A DNA stretch of 64,000 nt from assembly GCF_002902755.1 (NCBI RefSeq), contig NZ_PPRS01000007.1, positions 1 through 64,000 on the forward strand. The letters are read 5' to 3'. Below are positions 38,456 to 49,441 of the stretch, one piece after another; the first letter of the stretch is position 1, and the number at the start of each line of letters is the position of its first letter. The DNA comes from Mammaliicoccus lentus. Lineage in GTDB: Bacteria > Bacillota > Bacilli > Staphylococcales > Staphylococcaceae. The notes below the pieces were generated by a model. That model saw only the letters and a program-made list of their open reading frames with translations, did no database searches and was not told where the DNA came from. The position numbers were made by a program, and so were the translations under genes.

Positions 38456-39187
38456 TTATTTGATGCCCTCTGGTCTTTTAAGAATTTCTGACCAAATAAT
38501 ACCATTAACAACATTGTTCTCGTCAATATTTACAGCTTCATCATTAAATTTATGTTTACTATTTAAGTAGAGTTGTTTAACCATCGTTCTTCTAGTTCTT
38601 TCAGAAAGTTGAGTATTATGAATAATCTCATTAGCTTCTTCTTCAAGTTTTTCAAAGCTTTCCTGTTGAACTTTAGATAAAGATTGTTTTTCTTCTTTAC
38701 TAAATTCTAATAAATTTTTGATTGCTTCTTTTTGACGCATTGGTTTATTTTTATGAATTTCTTCTTTTCTTTTATTAATCAATTCATTTTCATGAGCATC
38801 TGTTGACTGAGCTTGGCTTTGAGTTTGTGGCTGAGTTTCACTATTATTTTGCTTTGTATTTACTTGCTCAACATCTATCCCTTGTTTCTCTAGATGATTG
38901 GATAGTTGTTTAGCTAATTGTTTATAGTGGTTAGACATTCGATCAGTCGAACTAGTTTCAGCCTTTTCTTTATAGGAATAGAACTTTTTAACTAATTCTT
39001 GTAATTCTAGTTGAGCATTATCCACTTGATTACTAGCTTGTCTTTGGACTGGCTTTTTACTCGGATTTGGATGTGCAGGCCATTGAGTATTTTGCTTTTT
39101 CTTTTTATTTTTAGCGCCATTTTCAACTATGCCACTAATCACACTAATAATAATCCAAATAACAAAGATTATAATGCCTATCTCCAT
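38456..39187 (-). CDS. Uncharacterised membrane-anchored protein of the floA operon
   Basis: The 243-aa protein has one N-terminal membrane helix (about 4-21), a basic stretch (GAKNKKKKQ), a Pro/Gln/Ser-rich linker (residues 30-135) and Glu/Lys-rich predicted coiled helices (140-210). It ends VNGIIWSEILKRPEGIK. Staphylococci carry a similar gene after floA, but no function is known to me. GAGGTG precedes the ATG, 14 nt from floA's stop. A role in membrane microdomains with FloA is inference from position only. Confidence 0.75.
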   Translation of the reverse strand: MEIGIIIFVIWIIISVISGIVENGAKNKKKKQNTQWPAHPNPSKKPVQRQASNQVDNAQLELQELVKKFYSYKEKAETSSTDRMSNHYKQLAKQLSNHLEKQGIDVEQVNTKQNNSETQPQTQSQAQSTDAHENELINKRKEEIHKNKPMRQKEAIKNLLEFSKEEKQSLSKVQQESFEKLEEEANEIIHNTQLSERTRRTMVKQLYLNSKHKFNDEAVNIDENNVVNGIIWSEILKRPEGIK

Positions 39188-39201
39188 TTAAATCACCTCT
39201 C

Positions 39202-40197
39202 TTATTCGTTCGGTGAATTTGCGTCTTGTGGATTAGTACTCTTATTTATAGCTTCTCTCATACCAGTATCAGCTTCTATATTTTTTAAATTATAATAATC
39301 TTTAACGCCGATATTGCCTGATTTAAGTGCTTCAGCCATTGCAAGAGGTACTTCAGCTTCAGATTCAACAACTTTAGAACGCATTTCTTGTACACGTGCT
39401 TTCATTTCTTGTTCTGTAGCTACAGCCATTGCACGACGTTCTTCAGCTTTAGCTTGTGCAATATTTTTATCTGCAAGTGCTTGCTCAGTTTGAAGATCTG
39501 CACCGATGTTTTTACCGATATCCACGTCTGCGATATCTATAGATAAGATTTCAAATGCTGTACCTGAATCTAAACCTTTACTTAACACTGTTTGTGAAAT
39601 ACTGTCTGGATTTTCAAGTACTTTCGTATGGTGTTTACTTGAACCAATTGTTGATACAATACCTTCACCAACACGTGCGATGATTGTATCTTCACCAGCA
39701 CCACCAACTAAGCGATCAATATTTGCTCTAACAGTAATTCTAGCTTTCGCTTTAACTTCAATACCATTCATAGCAACACCAGAAATAAATGGTGTTTCAA
39801 TTACTTTAGGGTTAACTGACATTTGTACAGCTTCTAGAACGTCACGACCAGCTAGATCGATAGCTGCACCACGTTCAAATGCTAAGTTAATCTCAGCTCT
39901 TTGTGCTGCAATAATCGCATCTACTACTCTATCAACGTTACCTCCAGCTAAATAGTGAGATTCTAATTGATTTGTAGTTAATGCTAAACCTGCTTTATGT
40001 GCTTTAATTAACGGATTAATAACTCGTCTTGGTGAAACACGTCTTAAACGCATTCCGACTAATGTTCCTATTCCTACTTTAACGCCTGCAGCTACAGCTG
40101 AAATCCATAATCCAACTGGTACAAACGAGAATAGAATCATAAGTAATACAATAACAATTACCGCAATAATGATTATGGCGATTAAACCTGATAACAT
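39202..40197 (-). CDS. floA: Flotillin-like protein FloA
   Basis: The 331-aa product has one hydrophobic helix (about 4-25), a re-entrant hydrophobic stretch near 30-45 and an SPFH-type domain. A C-terminal Glu/Ala-rich region ([36 protein letters not shown]) follows. FloA organises functional membrane microdomains and affects membrane fluidity and protein secretion complexes. ATG 40197 lies 6 nt after AAGGAGAG. It follows nfeD, its usual partner. Confidence 0.95.
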   Translation of the reverse strand: MLSGLIAIIIIAVIVIVLLMILFSFVPVGLWISAVAAGVKVGIGTLVGMRLRRVSPRRVINPLIKAHKAGLALTTNQLESHYLAGGNVDRVVDAIIAAQRAEINLAFERGAAIDLAGRDVLEAVQMSVNPKVIETPFISGVAMNGIEVKAKARITVRANIDRLVGGAGEDTIIARVGEGIVSTIGSSKHHTKVLENPDSISQTVLSKGLDSGTAFEILSIDIADVDIGKNIGADLQTEQALADKNIAQAKAEERRAMAVATEQEMKARVQEMRSKVVESEAEVPLAMAEALKSGNIGVKDYYNLKNIEADTGMREAINKSTNPQDANSPNE

Positions 40198-40214
40198 ATG
40201 CAACTCTCCTTAAT

Positions 40215-40931
40215 TTAAATTTCTCTTACGACTACTCTTGTACCTTCAACCTGTACAATTTTAACTTGTTGGTCTTTTTGAATAAAATTACCATCAGAAA
40301 CAGCATCTATTCTATCATCATCAACAAGGATAATACCTGAGGGTCTCAGCGCTGTAAAAGTTGTACACACTTTACCAATTAAATGACTTCTATCATCATG
40401 TGATGTATAACCTGACTCTTTGTTTGTAGAATCTCTAAGAATGACTTTTTCAAAGAATGGTATTTTTCGATTAAAACCTTTCACTAATATCACCCACTCT
40501 ATAGTTGTTAAAATTAAAGCAACTGCAATAATAGCGCCCATGATTAATAAATTATCACCAACTAATATAAAACTGCCGATAATTGCAATAAAACCAAGGA
40601 TACCAAGTACAGCGCCTACAACAAATAATTCAATAATGACTAAAATAACACCAATTGAAAACAATAAAACGGACATTAAACTAATTTCATCAACTATTAC
40701 AAAACCTATAAAAAATATAAGTGTACATATAAAACTTGCAATGCCGGCAAAGTTTATACGTTCTGAATATAGTTGATAAAGTGCGCCTAGAAAAATAATA
40801 CAAGTCAAAATCAATGTAATAATTGGCGAAGATATAAAGTCACCAAATGAAGAAACACTTTGACTTGAAACAATACCTAAATTTATGTTGTTTTGAATAA
40901 ACATAAGTATGTATTCATACGCTGATGTCAA
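40215..40931 (-). CDS. NfeD family membrane protein (short form)
   Basis: The 238-aa protein has four or five helices (about 30-150) and a C-terminal OB-fold (residues 185-238, IGKVCTTFTALRPSGIILVDDDRIDAVS). That is the NfeD domain partnering flotillins. The ClpP-like protease domain of the long YqeZ form is absent, as in staphylococcal homologs. Start TTG 40931 lies 5-6 nt after GAGGGGTGG; an upstream GTG overlaps that site. First gene of the floA operon. Confidence 0.85.
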   Translation of the reverse strand: MTSAYEYILMFIQNNINLGIVSSQSVSSFGDFISSPIITLILTCIIFLGALYQLYSERINFAGIASFICTLIFFIGFVIVDEISLMSVLLFSIGVILVIIELFVVGAVLGILGFIAIIGSFILVGDNLLIMGAIIAVALILTTIEWVILVKGFNRKIPFFEKVILRDSTNKESGYTSHDDRSHLIGKVCTTFTALRPSGIILVDDDRIDAVSDGNFIQKDQQVKIVQVEGTRVVVREI

Positions 40932-41064
40932 TATTACCACCCCTCTATTTCATTATACAATAAATCACCAGTGAACTAAAACGTATATATCTTTTATTCT
41001 AAATATTTTATAGAAAAGTTTTTTATTTTCAATTTTTACTATATTTTATTTAGAAAAAAGGAAT

Positions 41065-41199
41065 AGAAAACTCATTTTTCTAAAAATATCGTATACCGAT
41101 GAATAGGATTGAAAAAGCTTGATATATTTATATTTTACTTAAGTCAGCTATTGCCTATATAAAAAAGCAGTCCGAAACCTATAGGTCTCGGACTGCTTT
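41065..41199. repeat. Dispersed intergenic repeat, copy B
   Basis: This matches copy A (15795-15943) in order and spacing of blocks: TTTTTCTAAAAA, then GATGAATAGGATTGAAAAAG followed by CTTGATATA, then CAGCTATTGCCTATA. A GTCCG palindrome sits at the end nearest rpsU. The rest of the 340-nt intergenic region holds no supported gene. Confidence 0.65.
41161..41199 (-). terminator. Terminator of the hrcA-rpsU operon
   Basis: Stem AAAGCAGTCCGAGACC / GGTTTCGGACTGCTTT (minus strand) with a TATA loop and T6. It is the GTCCG palindrome of repeat copy B and lies 73 nt after rpsU. Confidence 0.9.
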
Positions 41200-41272
41200 A
41201 ACATTTAATTTACGCAAGTAGATTTCATTATAATTAATTAATATTCTTTGAGGGAGTTCAATAGAAAATTAA

Positions 41273-41449
41273 TTATTTAAATTTACGTTTGCGAGCTGCT
41301 TCTGATTTCTTCTTACGTTTAACGCTAGGTTTCTCATAGAACTCACGTTTACGCACTTCTTGAATCGTACCGCTTTTTGAAACTGTACGTTTAAAGCGAC
41401 GTAATGCATCTTCGATTGATTCGTTTTTACGAACTACTGTTTTAGACAT
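41273..41449 (-). CDS. rpsU: 30S ribosomal protein S21
   Basis: The 58-aa basic protein begins [19 protein letters not shown] and ends ARKRKFK, typical of Firmicutes S21. ATG 41449 follows GGAGGG by 6-7 nt; a 10-codon extension upstream does not resemble S21. It ends at the terminator in repeat copy B. Confidence 0.97.
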   Translation of the reverse strand: MSKTVVRKNESIEDALRRFKRTVSKSGTIQEVRKREFYEKPSVKRKKKSEAARKRKFK

Positions 41450-41575
41450 CTGTATTTCCCTCCCTCCAAATATCAACAAAGCTTTATATGTCAGTTACAT
41501 AGTAAATATATTACTATGTACTTAAACATTATAAAATAAGTCATTTTTTAAGTCAATAATCATTTGCAATGAATC

Positions 41576-42922
41576 TTAATATGCAACTAATCTTTCGTCT
41601 TTATTTGTTGCATGATTGATTACTTTTACAAGTTTTCCTTTATTAATTGGATAACCTGGTTCTATTACTTTAACTTTTACTAATTCTCCAATTAGAGATT
41701 CATCTCCATCAAATTCTATCTTCATGTAATTATCTGCATAACCAACTAATTTACCATCTTTAGAGCCTTTTTCTTCAGGAATGACTTCTAATACAGTTTG
41801 GTCGAATTTTGATGCATAATCTTTTGCAAGTTGATTTGATAGTTCTATAAGTCTATGAACACGATCATTTTTAATGTCTTCATCTACTTGATCTGTCATT
41901 CTTGCTGCAGGTGTACCTGTTCTCATTGAATATGGGAAAACATGCAGTTCAGAGAATTGATGCTTAACTATGAAATCATAAGTTTCTTGGAATTCTTCTT
42001 CAGTTTCACCTGGGAAACCAACTATAACATCACTTGTTACTGCTAAACCAGGTAATGCTTTATGAAGTTTTTGTAGTCTTTCTGAAAAATGAGCCATAGT
42101 ATATTTTCTTCTCATACGTTTCAATACAGAATCAGAACCGGATTGTAATGGAATATGCAAATGCCTTACGACTTTTGTAGATTTATCGATAACATCGATA
42201 ACTTCATCTGTTAATTGACTCGCTTCTATAGAAGAAATTCTAATTCTTTCTAAGTTTTCTACTTCTTCTAAATCACGTAATAATTGCGCTAAGTTATAAT
42301 CTTTTAAATCTTCACCATATCCACCTGTGTGAATACCAGTTAATACGATTTCTTTATATCCTGAATTTACAAGTGTTGTCGCTTGGCTAACTACTTGTTT
42401 AGGATCTCTTGAACGCATTAATCCTCTAGCCCATGGAATAATACAAAAAGTACAGAAATTATTACAGCCTTCTTGAATTTTTAATGAAGCACGAGTTCGG
42501 TCAGTGAAATAAGGTACTTCTAGTTCTTCATATTTTCTATTCTTCATGATGTTTCCAACACCATTTATTGGCTGTCTGCTTGTCTTATAGTCTTCAATAT
42601 AAGAAATTAACTTATGACGATCTTGAGTACCTACAACGATATCTACTCCTGGTATCGCCATGATTTCTGCTGGAGATGTTTGCGCATAACAACCTGTTAC
42701 ACATACTACTGCATCAGGGTTTTTACGAATAGCTCTTCTTATAACTTGTCTACTCTTCTTGTCTCCTGTGTTAGTCACTGTACAAGTATTTATAATAAAT
42801 ACATCAGCGTTTGTTTCAAACTCTACTCTTTCGTAATCATTTTCCTTAAATAATTGCCAAATTGCTTCAGTTTCATAATGGTTAACTTTACAACCTAAAG
42901 TATGGAATGCTACTGTAGCCAA
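41576..42922 (-). CDS. mtaB: tRNA t6A37 methylthiotransferase MtaB
   Basis: The 448-aa radical-SAM enzyme adds a methylthio group to t6A37 of tRNAs that read ANN codons. N-terminal cluster cysteines are Cys11, Cys47 and Cys78; the radical-SAM motif CNNFCTFC is Cys153, 157 and 160; a C-terminal TRAM domain follows. The start is TTG 42922 with GAGGTG upstream. It is cotranscribed with rsmE and prmA. Confidence 0.95.
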   Translation of the reverse strand: MATVAFHTLGCKVNHYETEAIWQLFKENDYERVEFETNADVFIINTCTVTNTGDKKSRQVIRRAIRKNPDAVVCVTGCYAQTSPAEIMAIPGVDIVVGTQDRHKLISYIEDYKTSRQPINGVGNIMKNRKYEELEVPYFTDRTRASLKIQEGCNNFCTFCIIPWARGLMRSRDPKQVVSQATTLVNSGYKEIVLTGIHTGGYGEDLKDYNLAQLLRDLEEVENLERIRISSIEASQLTDEVIDVIDKSTKVVRHLHIPLQSGSDSVLKRMRRKYTMAHFSERLQKLHKALPGLAVTSDVIVGFPGETEEEFQETYDFIVKHQFSELHVFPYSMRTGTPAARMTDQVDEDIKNDRVHRLIELSNQLAKDYASKFDQTVLEVIPEEKGSKDGKLVGYADNYMKIEFDGDESLIGELVKVKVIEPGYPINKGKLVKVINHATNKDERLVAY

Positions 42923-42928
42923 CTATAT

Positions 42929-43678
42929 TCACCTCATTAATTCTAATTGATAGCTTAAAGCAGCTAAAGCATACAATGGAGCGGTTTCAGCCCTTAATAT
43001 TCTCGGTCCTAGACTTATGTTATATCCATCTTCAAATAAAGCAACTTCTTTTTCAGAAAGCCCACCTTCTGGCCCAAAGATGATTAAAACTTTTTGTCCC
43101 TTTTTTAAGTTAGAACCAATTTGATGTAAATTACTTGTTCCCCCACGTTTAGCTTCTTCTTCATAAGCTATTAATACATAATCATATTCATTTATAATAT
43201 CACAAACAGAATTAAAATTCGACATATACCTGATATCTGGGATAGTCAAACGCATGCTTTGCTCACTTGCTTCTTTAATGATTTTTTGCCATCTATCAAT
43301 CTTTTTAGACTGCTTTTTATGATCTAATTTAACTACAGAACGTTCAGATTGAACAGCAATAAAATGGTGTGCGCCCATTTCTGTTGCTTTTTGAATCATC
43401 CACTCATATTTATCGCCTTTTATTAATCCGCTAGCGATTGAAATCTCGACAGGTAATTCTGTCTGTCTCGTCGTATCTTCTAATGTCAGTACTTCTATAT
43501 TTTGTTCATGAAAATCTATAATTTTGCAAATCATCGATTTTTGATCATTAAAAGTGATGATAATCTCATCATCAACTGTCATTCTCATTACATTTTTTAT
43601 ATGGTGTATGTCTTCGTTATTATGTAGAAAAAAACGCTGATTTAACTCAGCGTTTTCAAGTAAGAAGTATCTTTGCAT
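42929..43678 (-). CDS. rsmE: 16S rRNA (uracil(1498)-N(3))-methyltransferase
   Basis: The 249-aa SPOUT methyltransferase has an N-terminal PUA-like domain and the knot motif FGPEGGLSEKE near 200-210, followed by LGPRILRAETAPLYALAAL. It methylates U1498 of 16S rRNA. AGGAG precedes the ATG, 7 nt after prmA's stop. Conserved order dnaJ-prmA-rsmE-mtaB. Confidence 0.96.
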   Translation of the reverse strand: MQRYFLLENAELNQRFFLHNNEDIHHIKNVMRMTVDDEIIITFNDQKSMICKIIDFHEQNIEVLTLEDTTRQTELPVEISIASGLIKGDKYEWMIQKATEMGAHHFIAVQSERSVVKLDHKKQSKKIDRWQKIIKEASEQSMRLTIPDIRYMSNFNSVCDIINEYDYVLIAYEEEAKRGGTSNLHQIGSNLKKGQKVLIIFGPEGGLSEKEVALFEDGYNISLGPRILRAETAPLYALAALSYQLELMR

Positions 43679-43685
43679 TGTTCTC

Positions 43686-44612
43686 CTACTTTCTAGCTCT
43701 TATTGAAACCCAGCCGTTTTCTTTTAAAACTTTCTCAATTTTAAAACCAACTTCGGTTAATCTATTAGTGATTTCATCGCATTTCTCATCAATGATGCCA
43801 GATGTTATAAAGAAACCACCATCGTTAAGTCTATCGTAACTATCTTCTATCATTAAATCTATAACATGCGCTAAAATATTTGCAATAATAACATCGTATT
43901 GCTCAGTTTCTTCTGTTAATAAATTCCCAGTCTCAACTTTTATACTATTTTCGCAATGATTTTTTTCAAAGTTTTCTTTAGCAACTTTAACAGCTAAGTC
44001 ATCTAAATCAATAGCTTTGATAGATTTAACGCCTAATAAATAGCACCCAATGCTTAAAATACCTGAGCCGGTACCAACATCAATCACTTTATGATTTGGC
44101 TCTACAACTTCTTCTATGTGTCTTAAACACATACTTGTAGTTGGATGATCTCCTGTACCAAAAGCCATCCCTGGATCAAGTTCTATACATAAACTGTCAT
44201 CAGCGTTTTCATATTCTTCCCAACTAGGAACAATCGCAAAGCGTTCTGAAGCTTTAAAAGGATGAAAATAATTCTTCCATTCATTTTCCCAGTCTGATTC
44301 TTGAATGACCGTCTTTGAAAAAGCCAATACTTCCGGTTTAATACCATCAATATTTGAAATTGTATTTTTTATTTCTTGTTCTAGCGATTCAGTAAATACT
44401 AGTTCACTAAAATAACATTTCACTCTAATATCATGATCTGGGTAATCATCAGGATTTAATTCATATATTTCACCATAAACATCGATGTGTTCTTTATCTA
44501 GTTCAGATGAATCTTCAATAACAACACCATTTGCACCTAATTCATTTAATAGTGCTGTTACGACAGGTTCTGATTCTTCATTTATCATTATAGAATACTC
44601 AATCCAATTCAC
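43686..44612 (-). CDS. prmA: Ribosomal protein L11 methyltransferase
   Basis: The 308-aa methyltransferase has an N-terminal L11-binding domain and a SAM domain with DVGTGSGILSIGC (about 175-187) and NILAHVIDLM. It trimethylates L11. The start is GTG 44612, with AAAGGAGAA 8 nt upstream, 3 nt after the dnaJ stop. It is an RNA-processing neighbour in the heat-shock operon. Confidence 0.95.
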   Translation of the reverse strand: MNWIEYSIMINEESEPVVTALLNELGANGVVIEDSSELDKEHIDVYGEIYELNPDDYPDHDIRVKCYFSELVFTESLEQEIKNTISNIDGIKPEVLAFSKTVIQESDWENEWKNYFHPFKASERFAIVPSWEEYENADDSLCIELDPGMAFGTGDHPTTSMCLRHIEEVVEPNHKVIDVGTGSGILSIGCYLLGVKSIKAIDLDDLAVKVAKENFEKNHCENSIKVETGNLLTEETEQYDVIIANILAHVIDLMIEDSYDRLNDGGFFITSGIIDEKCDEITNRLTEVGFKIEKVLKENGWVSIRARK

Positions 44613-44615
44613 GGG

Positions 44616-45749
44616 CTATTCTCCTTTAAAGAACTTTTTAGCTCTATCTTTTAAACTTGAAGGTTGTTCTGTTAATGTTTCTCCACCAATTTCAGCGAAT
44701 TCACGTAGTAATTCTTCTTGACGTTCTGTTAATTTATCCGGTGTTACAACTTTTACAGTTACGAAATAATCACCTTTACCATAACCATGAACATTTTGAA
44801 TACCTTTTTCACGTAATCTGAACTGCTTACCAGTTTGTGTTCCTGCAGGTACTGTTAGTGCCACGCTGCCATTTAATGTCGGAACAGTTACTTCATCACC
44901 TAATGCTGCTTGAGGGAATGATAGATTTAAGTCGTAGAATATATCGTCTCCATCACGTTTGAATTTATCATGAGGTCTAACTCTAAATACCACATATAAA
45001 TCACCTGCTGGACCACCATTAACACCTGGTCCACCTTTGCCTGCTAGACGAATTTGTTGATCATTATCTACACCTGCTGGTACTTTAACTTTGATTGTAA
45101 CTTTTTTGTTTTGAGTACCTTTACCTTGACAATCTGGACATTTCTCTTCAAATTCTTGTCCAGTACCATTACATTCAGGACAAACTTTTTGCGTTTGCAT
45201 TCTACCAAGAATTGTATTTTGTTCTACTGTTACATGACCTTGTCCATTACAATATGAACATGTTTTCTTCTTAGTTCCTGGTTTAGCACCGTTACCATGA
45301 CAAGTATCACATTCTACATCTTTACGAACTGTAATATCTTTTTCAGTACCAAATACTGCTTCTTCGAATGATAACGTCATGCTATATTGTAAGTCATCAC
45401 CTTGTCTCGGTGCATTAGGATCTCTTCTTGCACCGCCACCAAAGAATGAACCAAATATATCTTCGAATCCACCAAAGCCAGAGAAGTCTTGACCTCCAAA
45501 TCCTTGTGATCCTCCACCAAATCCTTGTTGTGATGCATTATGTCCAAATCTATCATATTGAGCACGTTTATTTTCATCACTAAGAATTTCGTATGCTTCA
45601 GATAATTCTTTAAATTTGGCGTCAGCACCTTCTTCATGGTTTATATCTGGGTGATACTTTTTTGATAATTTTCTATAAGCTTTTTTAATTTCATCTTGTG
45701 AAGCATCTTTAGATACACCGAGTACTTCATAGTAATCTCTTTTAGCCAA
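44616..45749 (-). CDS. dnaJ: Chaperone DnaJ
   Basis: The 377-aa co-chaperone has a J domain with HPD (KKYHPDIN), a Gly/Phe-rich region, four CxxCxGxG zinc repeats ([32 protein letters not shown]) and a C-terminal substrate-binding domain. It stimulates DnaK. The start is TTG 45749 after AAAGGAGAG; the frame extends upstream into unrelated residues. A hairpin sits between dnaK and dnaJ. Confidence 0.97.
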   Translation of the reverse strand: MAKRDYYEVLGVSKDASQDEIKKAYRKLSKKYHPDINHEEGADAKFKELSEAYEILSDENKRAQYDRFGHNASQQGFGGGSQGFGGQDFSGFGGFEDIFGSFFGGGARRDPNAPRQGDDLQYSMTLSFEEAVFGTEKDITVRKDVECDTCHGNGAKPGTKKKTCSYCNGQGHVTVEQNTILGRMQTQKVCPECNGTGQEFEEKCPDCQGKGTQNKKVTIKVKVPAGVDNDQQIRLAGKGGPGVNGGPAGDLYVVFRVRPHDKFKRDGDDIFYDLNLSFPQAALGDEVTVPTLNGSVALTVPAGTQTGKQFRLREKGIQNVHGYGKGDYFVTVKVVTPDKLTERQEELLREFAEIGGETLTEQPSSLKDRAKKFFKGE

Positions 45750-45794
45750 AAAAATCTCTCCTTTACACATTGATATATTACTAGAAAAACTTGA

Positions 45795-45835
45795 ATTAAA
45801 AAAGCCAAAGCCAATCACATTGACTTTGACTTTTT
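45795..45835 (-). terminator. Partial terminator between dnaK and dnaJ
   Basis: On the minus strand AAAGTCAAAGTCAA pairs with TTGGCTTTGGCTTT (14 bp with four G-U pairs) around a 5-nt loop, followed by T6. Being inside the operon, it likely lowers dnaJ relative to dnaK rather than stopping transcription. Confidence 0.75.
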
Positions 45836-45846
45836 AATGAGTAATA

Positions 45847-47727
<1,881 letters not shown>

Positions 47728-48324
47728 TTATTCATTTACTTTAACCATTGCTGGTCTTAAAACGCGTTCTTTTAATTTGTAACCTCTTTGTAGTTCTTCA
47801 GTAATAACACCTGATTCAAAATCAGGATTGCTATCTTGCATAACTGCTTGATGTACAGTTGGATCAAATTCTTTATTCTCTGACTCAATTTCTTCTAGAC
47901 CATTTTCTTTTAATGATCTCAATAAGTCATCATAAACCATTTGTACACCTTTTTTAAATGATACGAAATCTTCTGATTCGCCTTCTTGTTTTAGTGCGCG
48001 ATCCATGTTATCCAATGCTGGCAACACATCTGTTAAAACACGTTGCGCTTGGTAATCTTTCGCCACACTAGCTTCTTGTTTCATTCTACGCTTGTAATTT
48101 TCAAACTCAGCATACAAACGTAAGTATTTTTCTTCTTCTTCGTTTAATTTTTCTTTTAATTGTTCGAGTTCAGTTTCCGGAATTTCGACTGTTTTTTCAG
48201 TCTCTTCAACCTCTTCTACATTTTCAACTTCTTCATTTTCGTTACCATTAGTTTCTTCAGTGGCAACGTTTTGAGATTGTTCAGACGACTCGTCGAATTT
48301 TTCATTTTGATTTTCTTCCGTCAT
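47728..48324 (-). CDS. grpE: Nucleotide exchange factor GrpE
   Basis: The 198-aa protein starts with an acidic tail (Glu-rich to residue 55), then a long coiled helix ([29 protein letters not shown]) and a C-terminal beta domain ([25 protein letters not shown]). It releases ADP from DnaK. GAGGG precedes the ATG. Second gene of the hrcA-grpE-dnaK-dnaJ operon. Confidence 0.96.
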   Translation of the reverse strand: MTEENQNEKFDESSEQSQNVATEETNGNENEEVENVEEVEETEKTVEIPETELEQLKEKLNEEEEKYLRLYAEFENYKRRMKQEASVAKDYQAQRVLTDVLPALDNMDRALKQEGESEDFVSFKKGVQMVYDDLLRSLKENGLEEIESENKEFDPTVHQAVMQDSNPDFESGVITEELQRGYKLKERVLRPAMVKVNE

Positions 48325-48351
48325 TTCATGCCCTCCATTTTCTTTCCTTAT

Positions 48352-49326
48352 TTAAAAATGATTCAAAAGTTGAATCACTTTATTGTAATGCATTGCAGTT
48401 GGACCTATAACGGCTAAATGACCGCTTATATCTCCCGAAATCTCATAACTTGTACTTACTATTGAAATACCTTCTAAGTCCTGATTAATTTCTTGTCCAA
48501 TGTTTACGCTAATGGAATCATTAGCTGTTTCGTTTAAAAATTGGGCAATTCGTTCAGATTCCAGATACTTTAAAATTGACTGTATCATGGACACATTCGA
48601 AACGTTTAACGCCTCAATCAAGTGCATTTTTCCACCTAAAAACATTTCTTCATTTTGATCATTAATTTGTGTAATTAGCGCGTACTTAAAATTATTTATA
48701 AATTGTTGATCAATAAATGACAACGTTAATGATTCTAACGTGTTTATCAATGTAGATAAAGTATTTTGCTTAAAATGTAGATTCAAGTAATTCATAAACT
48801 TTTCTATTTGTTCATGTGTTATGAGTTTAGAAATTTGTAAATGAACTTTCTCTACATATCCATCTGCAAAAACGATAACACTCATTAAATGATTAGGGTT
48901 CACTCTAACGAAATGAATTTCAAAAATATGTCTTGAAAATTTATTGGGTCCTAATACAACAGTCGTATAATGAGAACGATTGGATATTTCCAAAGCTAAC
49001 CATTTTAGCATTGCATTAACATCATATTGATTATCATCATAAAATTGGTTGAACCAGTCTATTGATTGTTTACTACGTGATTTAACCTTTAGTAATTGGT
49101 CAACATAATGTCTAATTCCTTTTTCAGAAGGAACTCTTCCTGATGAAGTATGTGTCTTCTCGAGGAGTTCTAATTCTTCTAATTGTTTCATCTCATTTCT
49201 AACTGTTGCTGGGCTTATAGGCAATTGATGCCTTTCAATAATCGACTTAGAACCAATTGGCTGGCCTAACTCAACATAATCCTCAACAATTACATTTAGT
49301 ATTTGTAATTGTCTCTCAGTAATCAT
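48352..49326 (-). CDS. hrcA: Heat-inducible transcription repressor HrcA
   Basis: The 324-aa repressor has an N-terminal winged helix (about 1-70, GSKSIIERHQLPISPATVRNEMKQLEEL) and a C-terminal dimerisation domain. It binds the CIRCE element directly upstream and shuts off its own operon and groESL in normal growth. ATG 49326 follows GAGGTG by 7 nt. Confidence 0.96.
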   Translation of the reverse strand: MITERQLQILNVIVEDYVELGQPIGSKSIIERHQLPISPATVRNEMKQLEELELLEKTHTSSGRVPSEKGIRHYVDQLLKVKSRSKQSIDWFNQFYDDNQYDVNAMLKWLALEISNRSHYTTVVLGPNKFSRHIFEIHFVRVNPNHLMSVIVFADGYVEKVHLQISKLITHEQIEKFMNYLNLHFKQNTLSTLINTLESLTLSFIDQQFINNFKYALITQINDQNEEMFLGGKMHLIEALNVSNVSMIQSILKYLESERIAQFLNETANDSISVNIGQEINQDLEGISIVSTSYEISGDISGHLAVIGPTAMHYNKVIQLLNHF

Positions 49327-49339
49327 GTTATCACCTCGA

Positions 49340-49366
49340 TTAGCACTCTATCTATCCAAGTGCTAA
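49340..49366. promoter_or_regulatory. CIRCE operator (HrcA site)
   Basis: TTAGCACTC, 9 nt, AAGTGCTAA: the inverted repeat of CIRCE with one mismatch in the second arm (consensus GAGTGCTAA). It lies 14 nt upstream of hrcA. Confidence 0.95.
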
Positions 49367-49383
49367 TTATAATTTATCAAATT

Positions 49384-49400
49384 GGTCAAAGTAAGTCAAC
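49384..49400 (+). promoter_or_regulatory. CtsR-like heptad repeat upstream of hrcA
   Basis: GGTCAAA, 3 nt, AGTCAAC: a tandem heptad with one mismatch to the CtsR consensus RGTCAAA-NAN-RGTCAAA. On the minus strand it overlaps the region of the hrcA promoter. Staphylococci are known to combine CtsR and HrcA control of this operon. Confidence 0.7.
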
Positions 49401-49441
49401 ATTAAACCCTCGAATTTTTGAAAGATTTTTCATTCTTTTAT

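Noticed and set aside
39506-39955. Long plus-strand open frames opposite floA, dnaK, pstA and pbp3
   Set aside because: They lack ribosome binding sites and family similarity and arise from codon bias of the real genes on the other strand.
40215-40931. Truncated NfeD as a broken gene
   Set aside because: The short form without the protease domain is the usual staphylococcal NfeD, with a good start and intact neighbours.
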